Program-made: the position numbers and the translations under genes
Notes under the pieces: generated by a model
Told to the model about the DNA's origin: nothing
The model's database searches: none
Seen by the model: the letters and a program-made list of their open reading frames with translations, nothing else
DNA from: Methanosalsum natronophilum
GTDB taxonomy: Archaea; Halobacteriota; Methanosarcinia; Methanosarcinales; Methanosarcinaceae
Direction: 5' to 3'
Assembly: GCF_024808815.1 (NCBI RefSeq)
Contig: NZ_JANUCS010000008.1
Span: 18,873-82,872 of the forward strand
Length of the DNA stretch: 64,000 nucleotides
Shown here: piece by piece, positions 29,549 to 39,473 of the stretch
Position numbering within the stretch: the stretch's first letter is position 1
Layout of the letters: the number at the start of each line of letters is the position of its first letter

Positions 29549-30619
29549 TTATTTCTTATCACTTGAATTAATATCTTCTCTTCTCATTTCTGCAAGTAAT
29601 ATGGATATCTCTTTTAAAATGGAGTTTGACATGGCAAGATGGTCTTTCGTACTCTGGAAATATTTGTTAGCTTCCTTTAATGAATTAGAATCGTTATTTG
29701 TATGATCTATTTTTTCAAGTGCAAATTGATGTTCAGTTTCAATTATTTCTAAGATTTCCAGGTAATCATCATATAAAAGTTCTAATTCATGAACATCCTT
29801 TCCATCATCTGAGAAGTGATGAATTTTCTTCTCTATTACGTTTACATTTTTGTTGCTACGATTTAAATATTGTTCTATACGCTGACTTGAGAGCTTGAGT
29901 GAGATATGTATAGCTTGTTCATTAGCATCATGCCATATGTTTCGAACATCTTGAGAAGAATTTATCAACTGATTAATATTATCTATATTCCCTACTCTAT
30001 TTCTTTGAGACTCTAGTAGGTCAATATAGTGATCTATCACTTCAATATAAGCTTCCATGTTCTCCATCTCATATGCATTATGCTTAGCATCTTCAAGTTG
30101 AATTATCATGTAATCTATTGTGCTGTTCAAATGCGCTCTTGATGATTCAATAAAGATATCTGAATGTGGAGATACTTGCTTACTCTTAACCATCTCATTC
30201 ATTTCATGGAAAGCTAAATTTGATTCCTCATAACTCATTCTAAACTGGATGGCCATATTTCTCCGTTCATGTCCAGGTGGTGTTTCTCGGAAAGTTTGCA
30301 TTTTGCTCCTCATATCATCTCGTATGAAGCTCATGTTTTCAAGTTGATCGTCTCGGTGTGATACCTGTCTCTCACTCATATTATCCATTTTATCAAATTG
30401 CATTCTAGAGTTTCTGGTAGTTATGATTTTAGCTTCAGATGAAATTTTTTCAGCAGGTTTATCGATGTTTATATTATTTCTTTGTGTATATGTACTATTA
30501 TCATTTGAACCATTTAATGTAACTAGATTGCTATGTGGTGAATTTACAGAACCTATGGTAACCAACAAAATAATAAAAAAAGTTAGTACTAAAATTATAG
30601 TTTTTATGTTATGCCTCAT
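29549..30619 (-). CDS. secreted helical protein of unknown function
   Basis: A signal peptide or single anchor (IILVLTFFIILLVTIGSV) opens this 356-residue protein. The rest is hydrophilic, rich in Asn, Glu, His and Met, and predicted to be mostly long helices, for example YMIIQLEDAKHNAYEMENMEAYIEVIDHYIDLLESQR. It resembles adhesion-type or DUF-rich surface proteins but no family is recognised. It follows another secreted protein gene by 44 bases on the same strand, and the two probably form an operon. Confidence 0.7.
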   Translation of the reverse strand: MRHNIKTIILVLTFFIILLVTIGSVNSPHSNLVTLNGSNDNSTYTQRNNINIDKPAEKISSEAKIITTRNSRMQFDKMDNMSERQVSHRDDQLENMSFIRDDMRSKMQTFRETPPGHERRNMAIQFRMSYEESNLAFHEMNEMVKSKQVSPHSDIFIESSRAHLNSTIDYMIIQLEDAKHNAYEMENMEAYIEVIDHYIDLLESQRNRVGNIDNINQLINSSQDVRNIWHDANEQAIHISLKLSSQRIEQYLNRSNKNVNVIEKKIHHFSDDGKDVHELELLYDDYLEILEIIETEHQFALEKIDHTNNDSNSLKEANKYFQSTKDHLAMSNSILKEISILLAEMRREDINSSDKK

Positions 30620-30663
30620 TAATAAAAAACCTCTATACTGAATAAAATTCCAGATACTTTATT

Positions 30664-31203
30664 TTATGTTCTGAAAGAACCTCTATGTTCAAAGAAATGC
30701 TTAATCCTATTTCTAACATTTTCAGGCATCCCAGTTTCATTAAATTCTTTATGTGGTCCCCTTTGATTTGAACCAATTTCACTCATATTAGTTCTATTAT
30801 TAACAAAATCCTTAATTCCATCCTCATTCAACTTAGACATGTTAGAAGCAATTATGCTACGGTTTCTTTCCACGTTCTTTTGAGTTAAGTTCATATTTAT
30901 GGCTGAGTTATTTTGTTTAATATTATCGAATGGACACTCAATGAGATTATTCCCTTCTACTCTTTTCTCAAAAGCGAAGTTCTTAAACATATTTATGCCC
31001 TTATTATTTACAAAGCCATTTTCATGAGAAAATGATTGACGGTGCTCATTTAACTCACAATTCACATAGGTTAAATTACTTTCATTTAATAACTTTTCGT
31101 TAATTGCACTCTCAGGTTCAGCAATGGTAGTAGATACTAAAGCTATTAATAGAGCTATCATTAGTATCGAAATAATAACTGTTTTTCTCATATGATTCCT
31201 CAA
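30664..31203 (-). CDS. small secreted Asn-rich protein of unknown function
   Basis: The 179-residue product has a clear signal peptide (KTVIISILMIALLIALVSTTIAEPE). The mature part is low in complexity, rich in Asn, Glu, Ser and Lys, with a C-terminal NVRNRIKHFFEHRG segment. Both this protein and the downstream one have Met, Asn and His-rich helices with NMS-type glycosylation sites, and they probably reach the cell surface together. No family is recognised. Confidence 0.65.
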   Translation of the reverse strand: MRNHMRKTVIISILMIALLIALVSTTIAEPESAINEKLLNESNLTYVNCELNEHRQSFSHENGFVNNKGINMFKNFAFEKRVEGNNLIECPFDNIKQNNSAINMNLTQKNVERNRSIIASNMSKLNEDGIKDFVNNRTNMSEIGSNQRGPHKEFNETGMPENVRNRIKHFFEHRGSFRT

Positions 31204-31495
31204 TTTTTTACTGTACTTTATTTTGTAATAATTTGTTTACAAATGCTATAATGTACGGGTTAAATTTAACAATACTTTTTTTTAACAAACCTTAGAAAAA
31301 ATAAAACCAATTTTAAAACTTTATAAAACTTTCAATATACAATAAATTCTTTATAAAACTTTATTTTTTGATTAGAAAGAAAAATTTTGCTTGAATGGAG
31401 TAATATGGAAGTCAAAATTGAGTGTAATTTAGCTCTAGACCGAAGTATTCTGTGGGTGGTTTTTTTCTCATGTTAACTTTTCCACAGTAATTTTA

Positions 31496-32055
31496 ATGTC
31501 TACTTTATTTGCAGAAGTTGTGGCAGTTGATGATGTTATTGGAATCGCAAAGGATATTGCATTGAATGGATATGCAAGTTATGAGGAAATGATTAATTCA
31601 AGGAAGAAAAATGCTTTAATTATTTCACTTTGATGTTATTGGTATGCATCATAAATCTGCCAGGCATTATATGAGTTATATCTGGTCTTTTACAAATAAG
31701 TGATATGATGAACTTTGATGCTATCATGCAGAATTTAGGTCTAATATTTACAGGATTCTTGTTATGATAATTTACGGTATTATAGTGAGTGTTGCTTTAG
31801 TAGTAACATATTATACACTTTTTGTAGATGAACTTGAACCTATCGATGTATTTAAGAGAGCTTATGATTTCTTTATGGGCAATAAAAGCATCTATATCAA
31901 TATTGTGGCTACTTACAGTTGTGGTAGTAATAGCACTTAGTTTTGTTGATGTACTTTTAATGCCTTTTGAATATGTATCTATTATTGTGTTGTTTGCCCT
32001 ATTTACATTGTGGTGGAAGCTGTTATTTGGAGTAATATCGATTTCCATGGCATAA
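31496..32055 (+). pseudogene. decayed multi-helix membrane protein gene
   Basis: From ATG 31496 the frame reads MSTLFAEVVAVDDVIGIAKDIALNGYASYEEMINSRKKNALIISL and then stops at TGA 31631. A second frame continues with LLVCIINLPGII, a stop, VISGLLQISDMM and LIFTGFLL. A third carries IIYGIIVSVALVVTYYTLFVDELEPIDVFKRAYDFFMG, and a fourth WLLTVVVVIALSFVDVLLMPFEYVSIIVLFALFTLWW. Together these make one multi-spanning membrane protein interrupted by several frameshifts and stops. The family resembles archaeal DUF-type six-helix membrane proteins and cannot be named further. Confidence 0.6.
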
Positions 32056-32147
32056 AACTCTTCTAAATAAGCTTTTATGAGCAACTGTCAATGGTATATA
32101 CCTATAAGTTGACGTTGTTAAAATGAAATTAACTGAATTATTATTTT

Positions 32148-32843
32148 TCAATACCCTCTTCTTAAAATACTGACAAGTTCATCTGAATTAGGTATTTTTT
32201 TGTTTCTTATCTGATTGAAAACAGTTTCAACATCATATTCTATTCTAATTATCTCAAAATTTAATGAAACAGTATCAAACAGAATACAACAAGTTCTGCT
32301 ATCTCCATCCCGTGGTTGGCCTACAGAACCTGCGTTAATGATAGTCTTAGAATCTATATTTCTTCTGAAAGGTACATGTGAATGACCTATAAATACAAAA
32401 TCTGCTTCTACATCTTCAAGCATGTTTTTAATTTTATCACTAGAAGTTTCGGGCCTAATATACTCGTATATTGAATTAGGACTCCCATGGGTAAAATAGT
32501 ATTTATGCCCATCAATTGTTTCTGTTAACGATAATGGCAATTTCTTTAAAAAGCTAATGTGTTGTTGTTGAAGTTCTTGAAATGTGAATTCCCTTGTAAC
32601 CTGTGATAAGTGCTTATATTCATATCCACATCCGCAATCAATTCGATTAGCAACGGCATTATCGTGGTTTCCTCGAACTGTAGGTATTTTCATATCTTTT
32701 ATCAATTCAATACATTCACGTGGCATAGGTCCATAATCTACAAGATCTCCTAAACAGATAATCTTATCAACTTTAATCTTTCTAAGCACTGTATCTAAAG
32801 CAACCAAATTCCCATGAATATCCGAAATTATCAACATTTGCAT
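32148..32843 (-). CDS. metallophosphoesterase of the YfcE/MJ0936 type
   Basis: All five motifs of the calcineurin-like fold are visible: ISDIHGN at residues 5-11, CLGDLVDYGP near 31, GNHDNAV near 58, FTHGSP near 117 and IGHSHVPF near 152. Archaeal relatives hydrolyse phosphodiesters with Mn or Ni. The substrate here is unknown. The gene is 231 residues, monocistronic, and reads away from the pst operon that starts about 270 bases further on. Confidence 0.88.
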   Translation of the reverse strand: MQMLIISDIHGNLVALDTVLRKIKVDKIICLGDLVDYGPMPRECIELIKDMKIPTVRGNHDNAVANRIDCGCGYEYKHLSQVTREFTFQELQQQHISFLKKLPLSLTETIDGHKYYFTHGSPNSIYEYIRPETSSDKIKNMLEDVEADFVFIGHSHVPFRRNIDSKTIINAGSVGQPRDGDSRTCCILFDTVSLNFEIIRIEYDVETVFNQIRNKKIPNSDELVSILRRGY

Positions 32844-33002
32844 ATTTGGAACCTCATATTATCTTTCATACCTCATTTTTAGATCCAATAAATCTATAAC
32901 TATAAAAATATCGTCAACATTGTTCAAATTTATTGAAATGGATAGTTAAAACATTGCATTTCATTTTGAATCTATTAATAAAAACCTAATGTATATATTC
33001 TA

Positions 33003-33034
33003 TATATAATATATAGAAGTATATATATTATATA
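33003..33034. promoter_or_regulatory. 13-bp perfect inverted repeat upstream of pstS
   Basis: TATATAATATATA at 33003-33015 and its reverse complement at 33022-33034 are separated by six bases. The site lies about 80 bases before the pstS start, where a TATA box or operator would be expected. It may bind a phosphate-responsive regulator, but a palindrome made only of A and T can also arise by chance in DNA this A/T-rich. Confidence 0.4.
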
Positions 33035-33114
33035 GGTAAAATATATAGTCTAGTTTTTCATTTTTACATTCGTATTGATAGGAAAAATGACTATTAATGG
33101 AGATAAGATCGTAT

Positions 33115-33963
33115 ATGGATAGTAAAATGAAAAAATTGTTCCTTCTCTCAATAGTGGTTATGATGATCACAATGGTGGGAGTTGGATGCTTGGACCGTGA
33201 TACGGGTGAACAATTAACAATTACTGGTTCTTCTACAGTGCTACCTGCATCACAAGCACTTTCAGAAGAATTTATGGTAAAGTATCCTGAACACAGAGTA
33301 AGTGTTTCAGGTGGTGGATCAGGTGTGGGTATTGCTGCAATGATTGATAATGAGATTGATATTGCACAATCTTCACGTGACATGCGACAAGAAGAGATTG
33401 ATTCAGCTCGTCGAAATAATGTTGAACCAATAGAACATACCATTGCTTGGGATGGGATAACTTTCGTAGTACACCCAGATAATCCAGTTTCTGAATTGAC
33501 ATTTGAGGAATTGAAAGGAATATATACAGGCACTATAAGAAACTGGAATGAAGTTGGTGGCGAGGATCGAACTATCAGTGCAGTTTCACGTGATAGTAGT
33601 TCTGGAACATATGCTTTCGTAAGGGATGCTGTTCTAGATGGAGAAGATTATGGATCACATATACTTAGTATGGGAGCTACTGGTGGTATAGTACAGGAAG
33701 TATCTCAAAACAGGGGAGCTATTGGATATGTTGGATATGCATATCTTGATGATCGTACCAAGGCTTTGTCACTAGATGAAGGTCAAGGGCCAGTACCTCC
33801 AACTGCTGAATCCATACAATCCGGTGATTATTCACTTGCAAGACCATTACATTTCTATACAAATGGGGAACCAACAGGTTTGACTAAGGAGTTCTTGGAC
33901 TTTGTGCTTAGTACAGAAGGACAAGATATTGTCATGGATGTTGGATATTTCCCAGCACGTTGA
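33115..33963 (+). CDS. pstS: phosphate ABC transporter substrate-binding lipoprotein PstS
   Basis: PstS binds free phosphate outside the membrane and delivers it to PstCA. The lipobox GVGC follows the signal peptide, then ITGSSTVLPASQALSEEF and SRDSSSGTYAFVRD, the phosphate-binding loops. ATG 33115 is chosen because GGAGAT precedes it; ATG 33097 is further upstream with no site. pstC follows 133 bases downstream, a gap that often separates the abundant binding protein from the rest. Confidence 0.94.
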   Translation: MDSKMKKLFLLSIVVMMITMVGVGCLDRDTGEQLTITGSSTVLPASQALSEEFMVKYPEHRVSVSGGGSGVGIAAMIDNEIDIAQSSRDMRQEEIDSARRNNVEPIEHTIAWDGITFVVHPDNPVSELTFEELKGIYTGTIRNWNEVGGEDRTISAVSRDSSSGTYAFVRDAVLDGEDYGSHILSMGATGGIVQEVSQNRGAIGYVGYAYLDDRTKALSLDEGQGPVPPTAESIQSGDYSLARPLHFYTNGEPTGLTKEFLDFVLSTEGQDIVMDVGYFPAR

Positions 33964-34096
33964 AATAATAAGGTATTGGATGATACTGACTTTACCCAAA
34001 TTTTCATTTTTTTAAAGTTAGAATGGATTTGTGCACCTAGTAGCCTAGCTGCTATTAAAGGTCAGTATATAAATGTAATAATTAAAGGAATGGTTG

Positions 34097-35002
34097 ATGA
34101 GAATGTCTTTTAAAAGATGGCACAAAGAAAAAATGATTGAATCAACATTATTTGCTGTAGCAACTGCTACAGTTTTAATATTGATTTTGATTTTCTTGTT
34201 CTTGTTCAGAGACGGATTAGGTCTCTTTGATACATATTCGTTTTCTACATTTATCACGGGTCAAGCTTGGCATCCGACATCGTATAATCCGCAATATGGA
34301 TTAGTGCCATTGTTCCTTGGATCACTATTAGTAACTTTTGGTGCTATATGCATCTCAGTTCCGTTAGGGATAACTTCAGCTATATATATCTCGGAGATAG
34401 CTGATCCGCGAGTTTCTGAGGTACTCAAGCCTTTTGTAGAGATACTTGCAGGTATACCTTCTGTAGTTTATGGTTTTTTTGGATTGGTGGTACTTGCACC
34501 ATATATCCAATTATGGTTGGATCTTCCAACGGGCCAGGTTGCGCTAACAGGCTCTATAATGTTATCTATTATGGCACTCCCAACAATTATCTCGATTGCA
34601 GAAGATGCAATTAGTTCTATACCTTCTTCTTTGAAGGAAGGATCATTAGCAATGGGTGCTACACGTTGGCAAACTATCTATAAGGTTGTATTACCAGCAT
34701 CGTTATCAGGCATTTCAGCAGCAGTTATACTAGGTATTGGCCGCGCTATTGGTGAAACTATGACAGTTATGATGGTTACAGGGAATGCTGCGGTAATACC
34801 AGGAATGCCTGAAGGTATAATCGAATCTGTGAGGACAATGACAGCAACCATTGCACTTGAGATGGGTGAAGTGTCTATGGGGAGCGAACATTACCATGCA
34901 CTGTTTGCAGTGGGTTCCGTCTTGTTCTTAACAACTTTTATACTTAATTTGATTGCAGATAGGATTAAAAACAGGTATAAATTCAAATTGGAGGGATCCT
35001 GA
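34097..35002 (+). CDS. pstC: phosphate ABC transporter permease PstC
   Basis: The 301-residue protein has six membrane segments and the permease coupling loop EDAISSIPSSLKEGSLAMGATRWQTIYKVVLPASLSGI, where it contacts PstB. IGRAIGETMTVMMVTGNA is the PstC signature. ATG 34097 is preferred over TTG 34094 because AAAGGA is then at better spacing. Its TGA overlaps the ATG of pstA, so the two permease halves are coupled. Confidence 0.95.
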   Translation: MRMSFKRWHKEKMIESTLFAVATATVLILILIFLFLFRDGLGLFDTYSFSTFITGQAWHPTSYNPQYGLVPLFLGSLLVTFGAICISVPLGITSAIYISEIADPRVSEVLKPFVEILAGIPSVVYGFFGLVVLAPYIQLWLDLPTGQVALTGSIMLSIMALPTIISIAEDAISSIPSSLKEGSLAMGATRWQTIYKVVLPASLSGISAAVILGIGRAIGETMTVMMVTGNAAVIPGMPEGIIESVRTMTATIALEMGEVSMGSEHYHALFAVGSVLFLTTFILNLIADRIKNRYKFKLEGS

Positions 35003-35862
35003 TGAGTTTGTCTTCCCGTACCAATGAAAAACTTGCATTTACCTTCATCGGTCTTTCGATGCTCACAGTAGTAGCTTCAGTGTTGATAATATTATACTTT
35101 ATAATATCTAATGGCTATACTGCACTTAGCTGGGAATTTCTAACAAGCATGCCACGAAGTAGGATGACTGAAGGTGGAATCTTCCCTGCTATCGTAGGTA
35201 CAGTATTATTAATCGTATTCTCAATGTTAGCTTCACTTCCAATGGGTGTCCTAGCTGCTATATATTTGAATGAATATTCAAAACCTGGTAGATTCAAGTG
35301 GGCAATTGAAATGGCTATAAATAATCTTGCAGGTACTCCATCAGTTGTTTTTGGTCTGTTTGGTCTAGCTCTTTTTGTGAGATATTTTGGATTTGGCTCT
35401 TCAGTAATTGCAGCATCTTTGACATTAGGTATACTGGTGTTACCTGTAATCGTTCGAGCGAGTCAGGAAGCTTTACTTTCAGTTCCTATGGAATATCGGC
35501 ATGCATCACTTGCATTAGGTGTTAGTCGTTGGGAGACTGTAAGGAAAATTGTGTTACCTACTGCATTACCGGGAATTGTAACTGGATCAATTTTGAGTAT
35601 TGGCAGAGTTGCAGGTGAAACTGCTCCAATTTTATTCACCGGTGCCGCATATTTTATACCTCAATTGCCAAGTTCGATATTTGATAGGTTTATGGCACTT
35701 CCATATCATCTATATGTACTAGCAACTGACGGTGTTGATATAGAAGGAACAAGACATATTCAGTATGGTACTGCATTAGTTCTTTTGCTTGTGGTACTGG
35801 GAGTTAATACTATAGCTATATTGATCAGACGACATTACAGGAGAAAACTGAGACTAGGATGA
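35002..35862 (+). CDS. pstA: phosphate ABC transporter permease PstA
   Basis: PstA is the second permease of the complex, 286 residues with six membrane helices. The coupling loop is SQEALLSVPMEYRHASLALGVSRWETVRKIVLPTALPGI and the family hallmark GRVAGETAPILFTGAA follows. It begins inside the pstC stop codon and ends 58 bases before pstB. Confidence 0.95.
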   Translation: MSLSSRTNEKLAFTFIGLSMLTVVASVLIILYFIISNGYTALSWEFLTSMPRSRMTEGGIFPAIVGTVLLIVFSMLASLPMGVLAAIYLNEYSKPGRFKWAIEMAINNLAGTPSVVFGLFGLALFVRYFGFGSSVIAASLTLGILVLPVIVRASQEALLSVPMEYRHASLALGVSRWETVRKIVLPTALPGIVTGSILSIGRVAGETAPILFTGAAYFIPQLPSSIFDRFMALPYHLYVLATDGVDIEGTRHIQYGTALVLLLVVLGVNTIAILIRRHYRRKLRLG

Positions 35863-35920
35863 ACTTAATTTGGAAAGGATATTGAGATTATTAAAAAAAT
35901 ATTGAAGAGGTAATGATATA

Positions 35921-36700
35921 ATGGTGAATGGGTTGTTTCAGGGACGTGATATTGGTATAAAAGTCAGTGACCTGAATCTTTGGTATAGTACTAACCACGC
36001 TCTTAAGCAAATTTCTATAGATGTGCCAAAAAATCAGGTCACATCTTTGATCGGTCCTTCAGGATGTGGTAAGTCTACATTTATTAGATGTCTTAATAGG
36101 ATGAATGATCTTATAAGAAGTTGTAGAGTTGAGGGAGATGTTGTTGTTGATGGTACAAACATATATGACCCTGATATTGATGTTGTTGAATTAAGGAAAA
36201 AAGTTGGCATGGTTTTTCAAAAACCTAATCCATTTCCAATGTCAATAGCAGAGAATATAACTTATGGTCCAAAAATCCATGGTATTAAGAATAAGAATGA
36301 ATTAAACCGAATAGTTGAAGAATCCCTTAAATCTTCAGCATTATGGGATGAAGTTTCTGATAGATTAGATAAGTCCGCTTTAGATTTAAGTGGAGGTCAA
36401 CAGCAAAGATTATGTATTGCACGAACGTTGGCTGTCAATCCTGAAATCATTTTATTCGATGAACCTTGTAGTGCTCTAGATCCAATTTCAACTGCTAAGA
36501 TCGAAGAATTGATAATGAATTTGAAAAAGGACTATACTATTGTTATTGTTACACATAACATGCAGCAAGCTGCTAGAATCTCAGATTATACAGCCTACTT
36601 TCTTCATGGTAAAATAATGGAGTATGGGGATACTGAACAGATCTTTGAGAATCCACGAGTTAAAAGTACTGAAGATTATATTACTGGTAGATTTGGGTGA
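35921..36700 (+). CDS. pstB: phosphate ABC transporter ATPase PstB
   Basis: PstB powers phosphate uptake. The Walker A loop is [20 protein letters not shown] near residue 44, the ABC signature is [16 protein letters not shown] near 159, and Walker B is [26 protein letters not shown] site precedes the ATG. Length 259 is standard, and phoU begins four bases after its stop. Confidence 0.97.
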   Translation: MVNGLFQGRDIGIKVSDLNLWYSTNHALKQISIDVPKNQVTSLIGPSGCGKSTFIRCLNRMNDLIRSCRVEGDVVVDGTNIYDPDIDVVELRKKVGMVFQKPNPFPMSIAENITYGPKIHGIKNKNELNRIVEESLKSSALWDEVSDRLDKSALDLSGGQQQRLCIARTLAVNPEIILFDEPCSALDPISTAKIEELIMNLKKDYTIVIVTHNMQQAARISDYTAYFLHGKIMEYGDTEQIFENPRVKSTEDYITGRFG

Positions 36701-36704
36701 TTTA

Positions 36705-37364
36705 ATGGTAAGAGAGAGATATGAAAATGAACTTTTAAAGTTGAAGAAGAAAATTGTCGAAATGGGTGACATGTCAAATGAAGTTATTCAGAACGGCATG
36801 CGGTCATTTATCGATCTAGATTATGAACTAGCCAAATCTACAGTTGCTATGGATGATGTTATTGATAATAAAGAGATGGAGGTCGAGACATCCGTTTTAA
36901 GACTGATCGCGTTACAACAACCAATGGCTGGTGACCTTAGATTAATTACATCTTGTCTTAAGATATCACTTGATCTCGAGAGAATGAGTGACCTTGCTGT
37001 AAATATCGCACTTTTATCGGAACGTATTGATGAAGAACATATCAAACCATTGATAGATACTGAAAAAATGGGCAATATCGCTTACTCTATGTTAAAGGAT
37101 TCAATAATAGCGTTTGAAACTTCTGATATAGAATTAGCAAAACAAACCGCAAAAAAAGATGAGGAGATAGATAAATTATTTTATTCTGTATGGATGGAAT
37201 TAATTGAAATGATGAGTTCTGTATGTAAAGATAATTCTCTTATAACCAATGCTTCAAATCTTCTATTTGTTATCAGGTACCTTGAGCGTATCGGTGACCA
37301 TGCATGTAACATTTGTGAAAGTGTTGTTTACATGGTTACAGGGGAGAGAGTTGAGTTGAATTAA
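36705..37364 (+). CDS. phoU: phosphate transport regulator PhoU
   Basis: PhoU dampens Pst activity and phosphate signalling. Its two three-helix repeats each hold the metal-binding pattern E/DxxxD: DMSNEVIQNG and LDLERMSDLAVNIALL in the first, and RYLERIGDHACNICESVVY in the second. The ATG at 36705 follows GGGTGATTT directly after pstB. A longer frame reaching back into pstB is not used. It closes the operon. Confidence 0.93.
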   Translation: MVRERYENELLKLKKKIVEMGDMSNEVIQNGMRSFIDLDYELAKSTVAMDDVIDNKEMEVETSVLRLIALQQPMAGDLRLITSCLKISLDLERMSDLAVNIALLSERIDEEHIKPLIDTEKMGNIAYSMLKDSIIAFETSDIELAKQTAKKDEEIDKLFYSVWMELIEMMSSVCKDNSLITNASNLLFVIRYLERIGDHACNICESVVYMVTGERVELN

Positions 37365-37654
37365 ATTGAATTGATACTGACACATATATCTTTTTAATTA
37401 TATTTTTTATATTTTTTATTATTCAAAATGTTTGTTTGTCAGCAATATTTAAACTTTTAAAAAGTATTGTTATCAAACAATTACTTTTAATTATTTTAAA
37501 ATATTTGTGGAGTTTTTGCAATAAGACAATAAACATTATACTTATTCTTATATGTTAACCACATATTATTTTTACTAACATGAATTTATTTAATATTGAA
37601 TCAGATGTATGCTAAATTGGATTTAGATTTTTTAATAATTAGTTGAGGTAAATC

Positions 37655-38308
37655 ATGTCAGTTGCCAAGAATCTAACTAGGGTTCAAGATGAGATTGGAA
37701 ACACTAAACTTGTATGTGTCACTAAAACCATTGAATCTCCAAGAATAAATGAAGCTATTCAAGCAGGTGCTAGTATTATTGGTGAAAGTAGAGTACAAGA
37801 ATACGAAGAAAAAAAGGAAAATATATTACCATGCGAAGAAGTGCATTTAATAGGACATTTGCAACGTAACAAAGTGAAAAAAGCAGTTCAATTATTTGAT
37901 GTCATTCAATCGGTTGATTCATTGAAAGTTTTAAGGAAGATTAATAAAAGGGCTTATGATATTGATAAAATCCAACGAATTTATCTTCAGATAAACATTG
38001 GTGACGAACCCCAAAAACATGGTTTTAAGTTAAGTAGCATAAATAACTTGTTTCCTAAAATAAAATCTTTTAACAGTGTTGTTGTAGAAGGCCTCATGTG
38101 CATTCCACCATACCTTCCACCCGAAAAAACACGTCCATATTTTAGTAAAATGAAAAAACTTTATTATGATCTTAGTGTGAATAATCAGGGAAATATAGAA
38201 CTTAAAGAACTATCAATGGGAATGTCAAATGATTATCCAATAGCTATTGAAGAAGGTGCTACTATAGTTCGTATAGGCTCTGCTATATTTGGGAAACGGG
38301 AAAATTAG
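37655..38308 (+). CDS. YggS/PLPBP family pyridoxal phosphate-binding protein
   Basis: The protein is a one-domain TIM barrel that binds PLP without catalysis and balances the cell's B6 and amino acid pools. Features are VCVTKT with the PLP lysine near residue 24, IGESRVQEYEEKK, HLIGHLQRNKVKKAV and ELSMGMSNDYPIAIEEGATIVRIGSAIFG. GAGGTAAAT precedes ATG 37655. It is monocistronic. Confidence 0.92.
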   Translation: MSVAKNLTRVQDEIGNTKLVCVTKTIESPRINEAIQAGASIIGESRVQEYEEKKENILPCEEVHLIGHLQRNKVKKAVQLFDVIQSVDSLKVLRKINKRAYDIDKIQRIYLQINIGDEPQKHGFKLSSINNLFPKIKSFNSVVVEGLMCIPPYLPPEKTRPYFSKMKKLYYDLSVNNQGNIELKELSMGMSNDYPIAIEEGATIVRIGSAIFGKREN

Positions 38309-38496
38309 AAACTAATAGATAATTTATAGTTTCATTCAATTAAAAGAGGTTTATCGGCTAAATTTAATGCAAAATATAAAGGTTTGAATCTACATTAAAT
38401 GAAAATAAATTTAATTTACTAAAAAGATTTTAATTACTAGTAAAAATTTATTAAATTATATTTTACCTTTATACTGTAGTTCAAACCTGATAAAAT

Positions 38497-38847
38497 TTAC
38501 ATTTCAATGCAGTTCTGCCACAGACCGTGTATATTACAATATTCTAGTGCACAGAATGCTTTAAATTCATCGATATTGTTTACATGGAAAGAAGCAACAG
38601 GTTCTGTATGCACCGGCTCAAAACTCATTTTACCAAAATTAATGGTTTGTCCTTTTTTTGTAACTCCGTAAAGTTCTACCCATTCTATATGATGCTCTAC
38701 AGTATTTGGATGCGGAACTTCCTTTCCTACTACTACACGTACAAAATCAACATTAGCTTGCCCATGACCCCTTATAATCTCTATTTCGGGTACATGTTTT
38801 TCTTTACCCTCAACTTCCTTTCCTTTCAAAATATCTGCAAATTCCAT
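38497..38847 (-). CDS. superoxide reductase (neelaredoxin type)
   Basis: The enzyme reduces superoxide to hydrogen peroxide without making oxygen. Iron-centre ligands are visible: EKHVPEI near residue 16, VPHPNTVEHHIEWVELY near 44-60, and CNIHGLW near the end supply four His and one Cys. The N-terminal desulforedoxin iron site is absent, so this is the one-iron class. ATG 38847 (MEFADI) follows AGGAGAT; the upstream ATG 38871 has no site. The gene reads with ferritin and DsrE as an oxygen-defence group. Confidence 0.92.
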   Translation of the reverse strand: MEFADILKGKEVEGKEKHVPEIEIIRGHGQANVDFVRVVVGKEVPHPNTVEHHIEWVELYGVTKKGQTINFGKMSFEPVHTEPVASFHVNNIDEFKAFCALEYCNIHGLWQNCIEM

Positions 38848-38936
38848 ATTTGTATCTCCTATAAACTTCAAAATATAAATTTAATAATTTAATTCTTATC
38901 TTTTACTATTTGACTAATATTCAACTTAATTTAAAC

Positions 38937-39440
38937 TTAGTTTATCTGTGTAAATGTTCTACTAGCTAGATCTTTATCTAGCATAAATAGACCATTACCA
39001 TCATTTCCTATTAATTTAAGCTTTGCTATCATGTCATTATCATTGGCTTCTTCTTCGATTTGTTCAGTAACAAACCACTGTAGGAAAATCTGTGTAGCAT
39101 AATCCTTTTCTTCATATGCAAGTGCTACAAGGTTATTTATAGAACTTGTGACAAATTGTTCATGTTTTAATGTTGCTTGAAACATCTCTAGAGGTGTACC
39201 AAATTGTTCAGGTGGCTTTTCGATATTTTCTAATGTAACCTTACCACCTTGTTCATTGACATAATCATATATTTTCATTGCATGTGCCATTTCTTCATGA
39301 TATTGAACCATGAACCAGTTACCAAATCCATTTAGTCCATCGTGTGTGCACTGTGCTGACATGGCCATGTAAAGGTAAGCTGAATACATCTCTTTATTAA
39401 TTTGTTCATTTAGAGCTTTGTTCATTTTTTCAGTTAACAT
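38937..39440 (-). CDS. ferritin
   Basis: The 167-residue four-helix protein stores iron after oxidising it at a di-iron site. The ferroxidase ligands appear as E17 in INKEMYSAYLYM and the EEMAHAMKIYDYV segment, with EQIEEEANDNDMI in the fourth helix. A TATGGAGGGA site precedes the ATG. It lies between the superoxide reductase gene and the DsrE gene, fitting a role in removing iron during oxidative stress. Confidence 0.93.
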   Translation of the reverse strand: MLTEKMNKALNEQINKEMYSAYLYMAMSAQCTHDGLNGFGNWFMVQYHEEMAHAMKIYDYVNEQGGKVTLENIEKPPEQFGTPLEMFQATLKHEQFVTSSINNLVALAYEEKDYATQIFLQWFVTEQIEEEANDNDMIAKLKLIGNDGNGLFMLDKDLASRTFTQIN

Positions 39441-39473
39441 TATTTCCCTCCATATTATTCTTTTACTTTAACA

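Noticed and set aside
31797..32084. 95-codon minus-strand frame
   Set aside because: It lies opposite the decayed membrane protein gene, and its Thr- and Ser-rich product is a typical antisense shadow.
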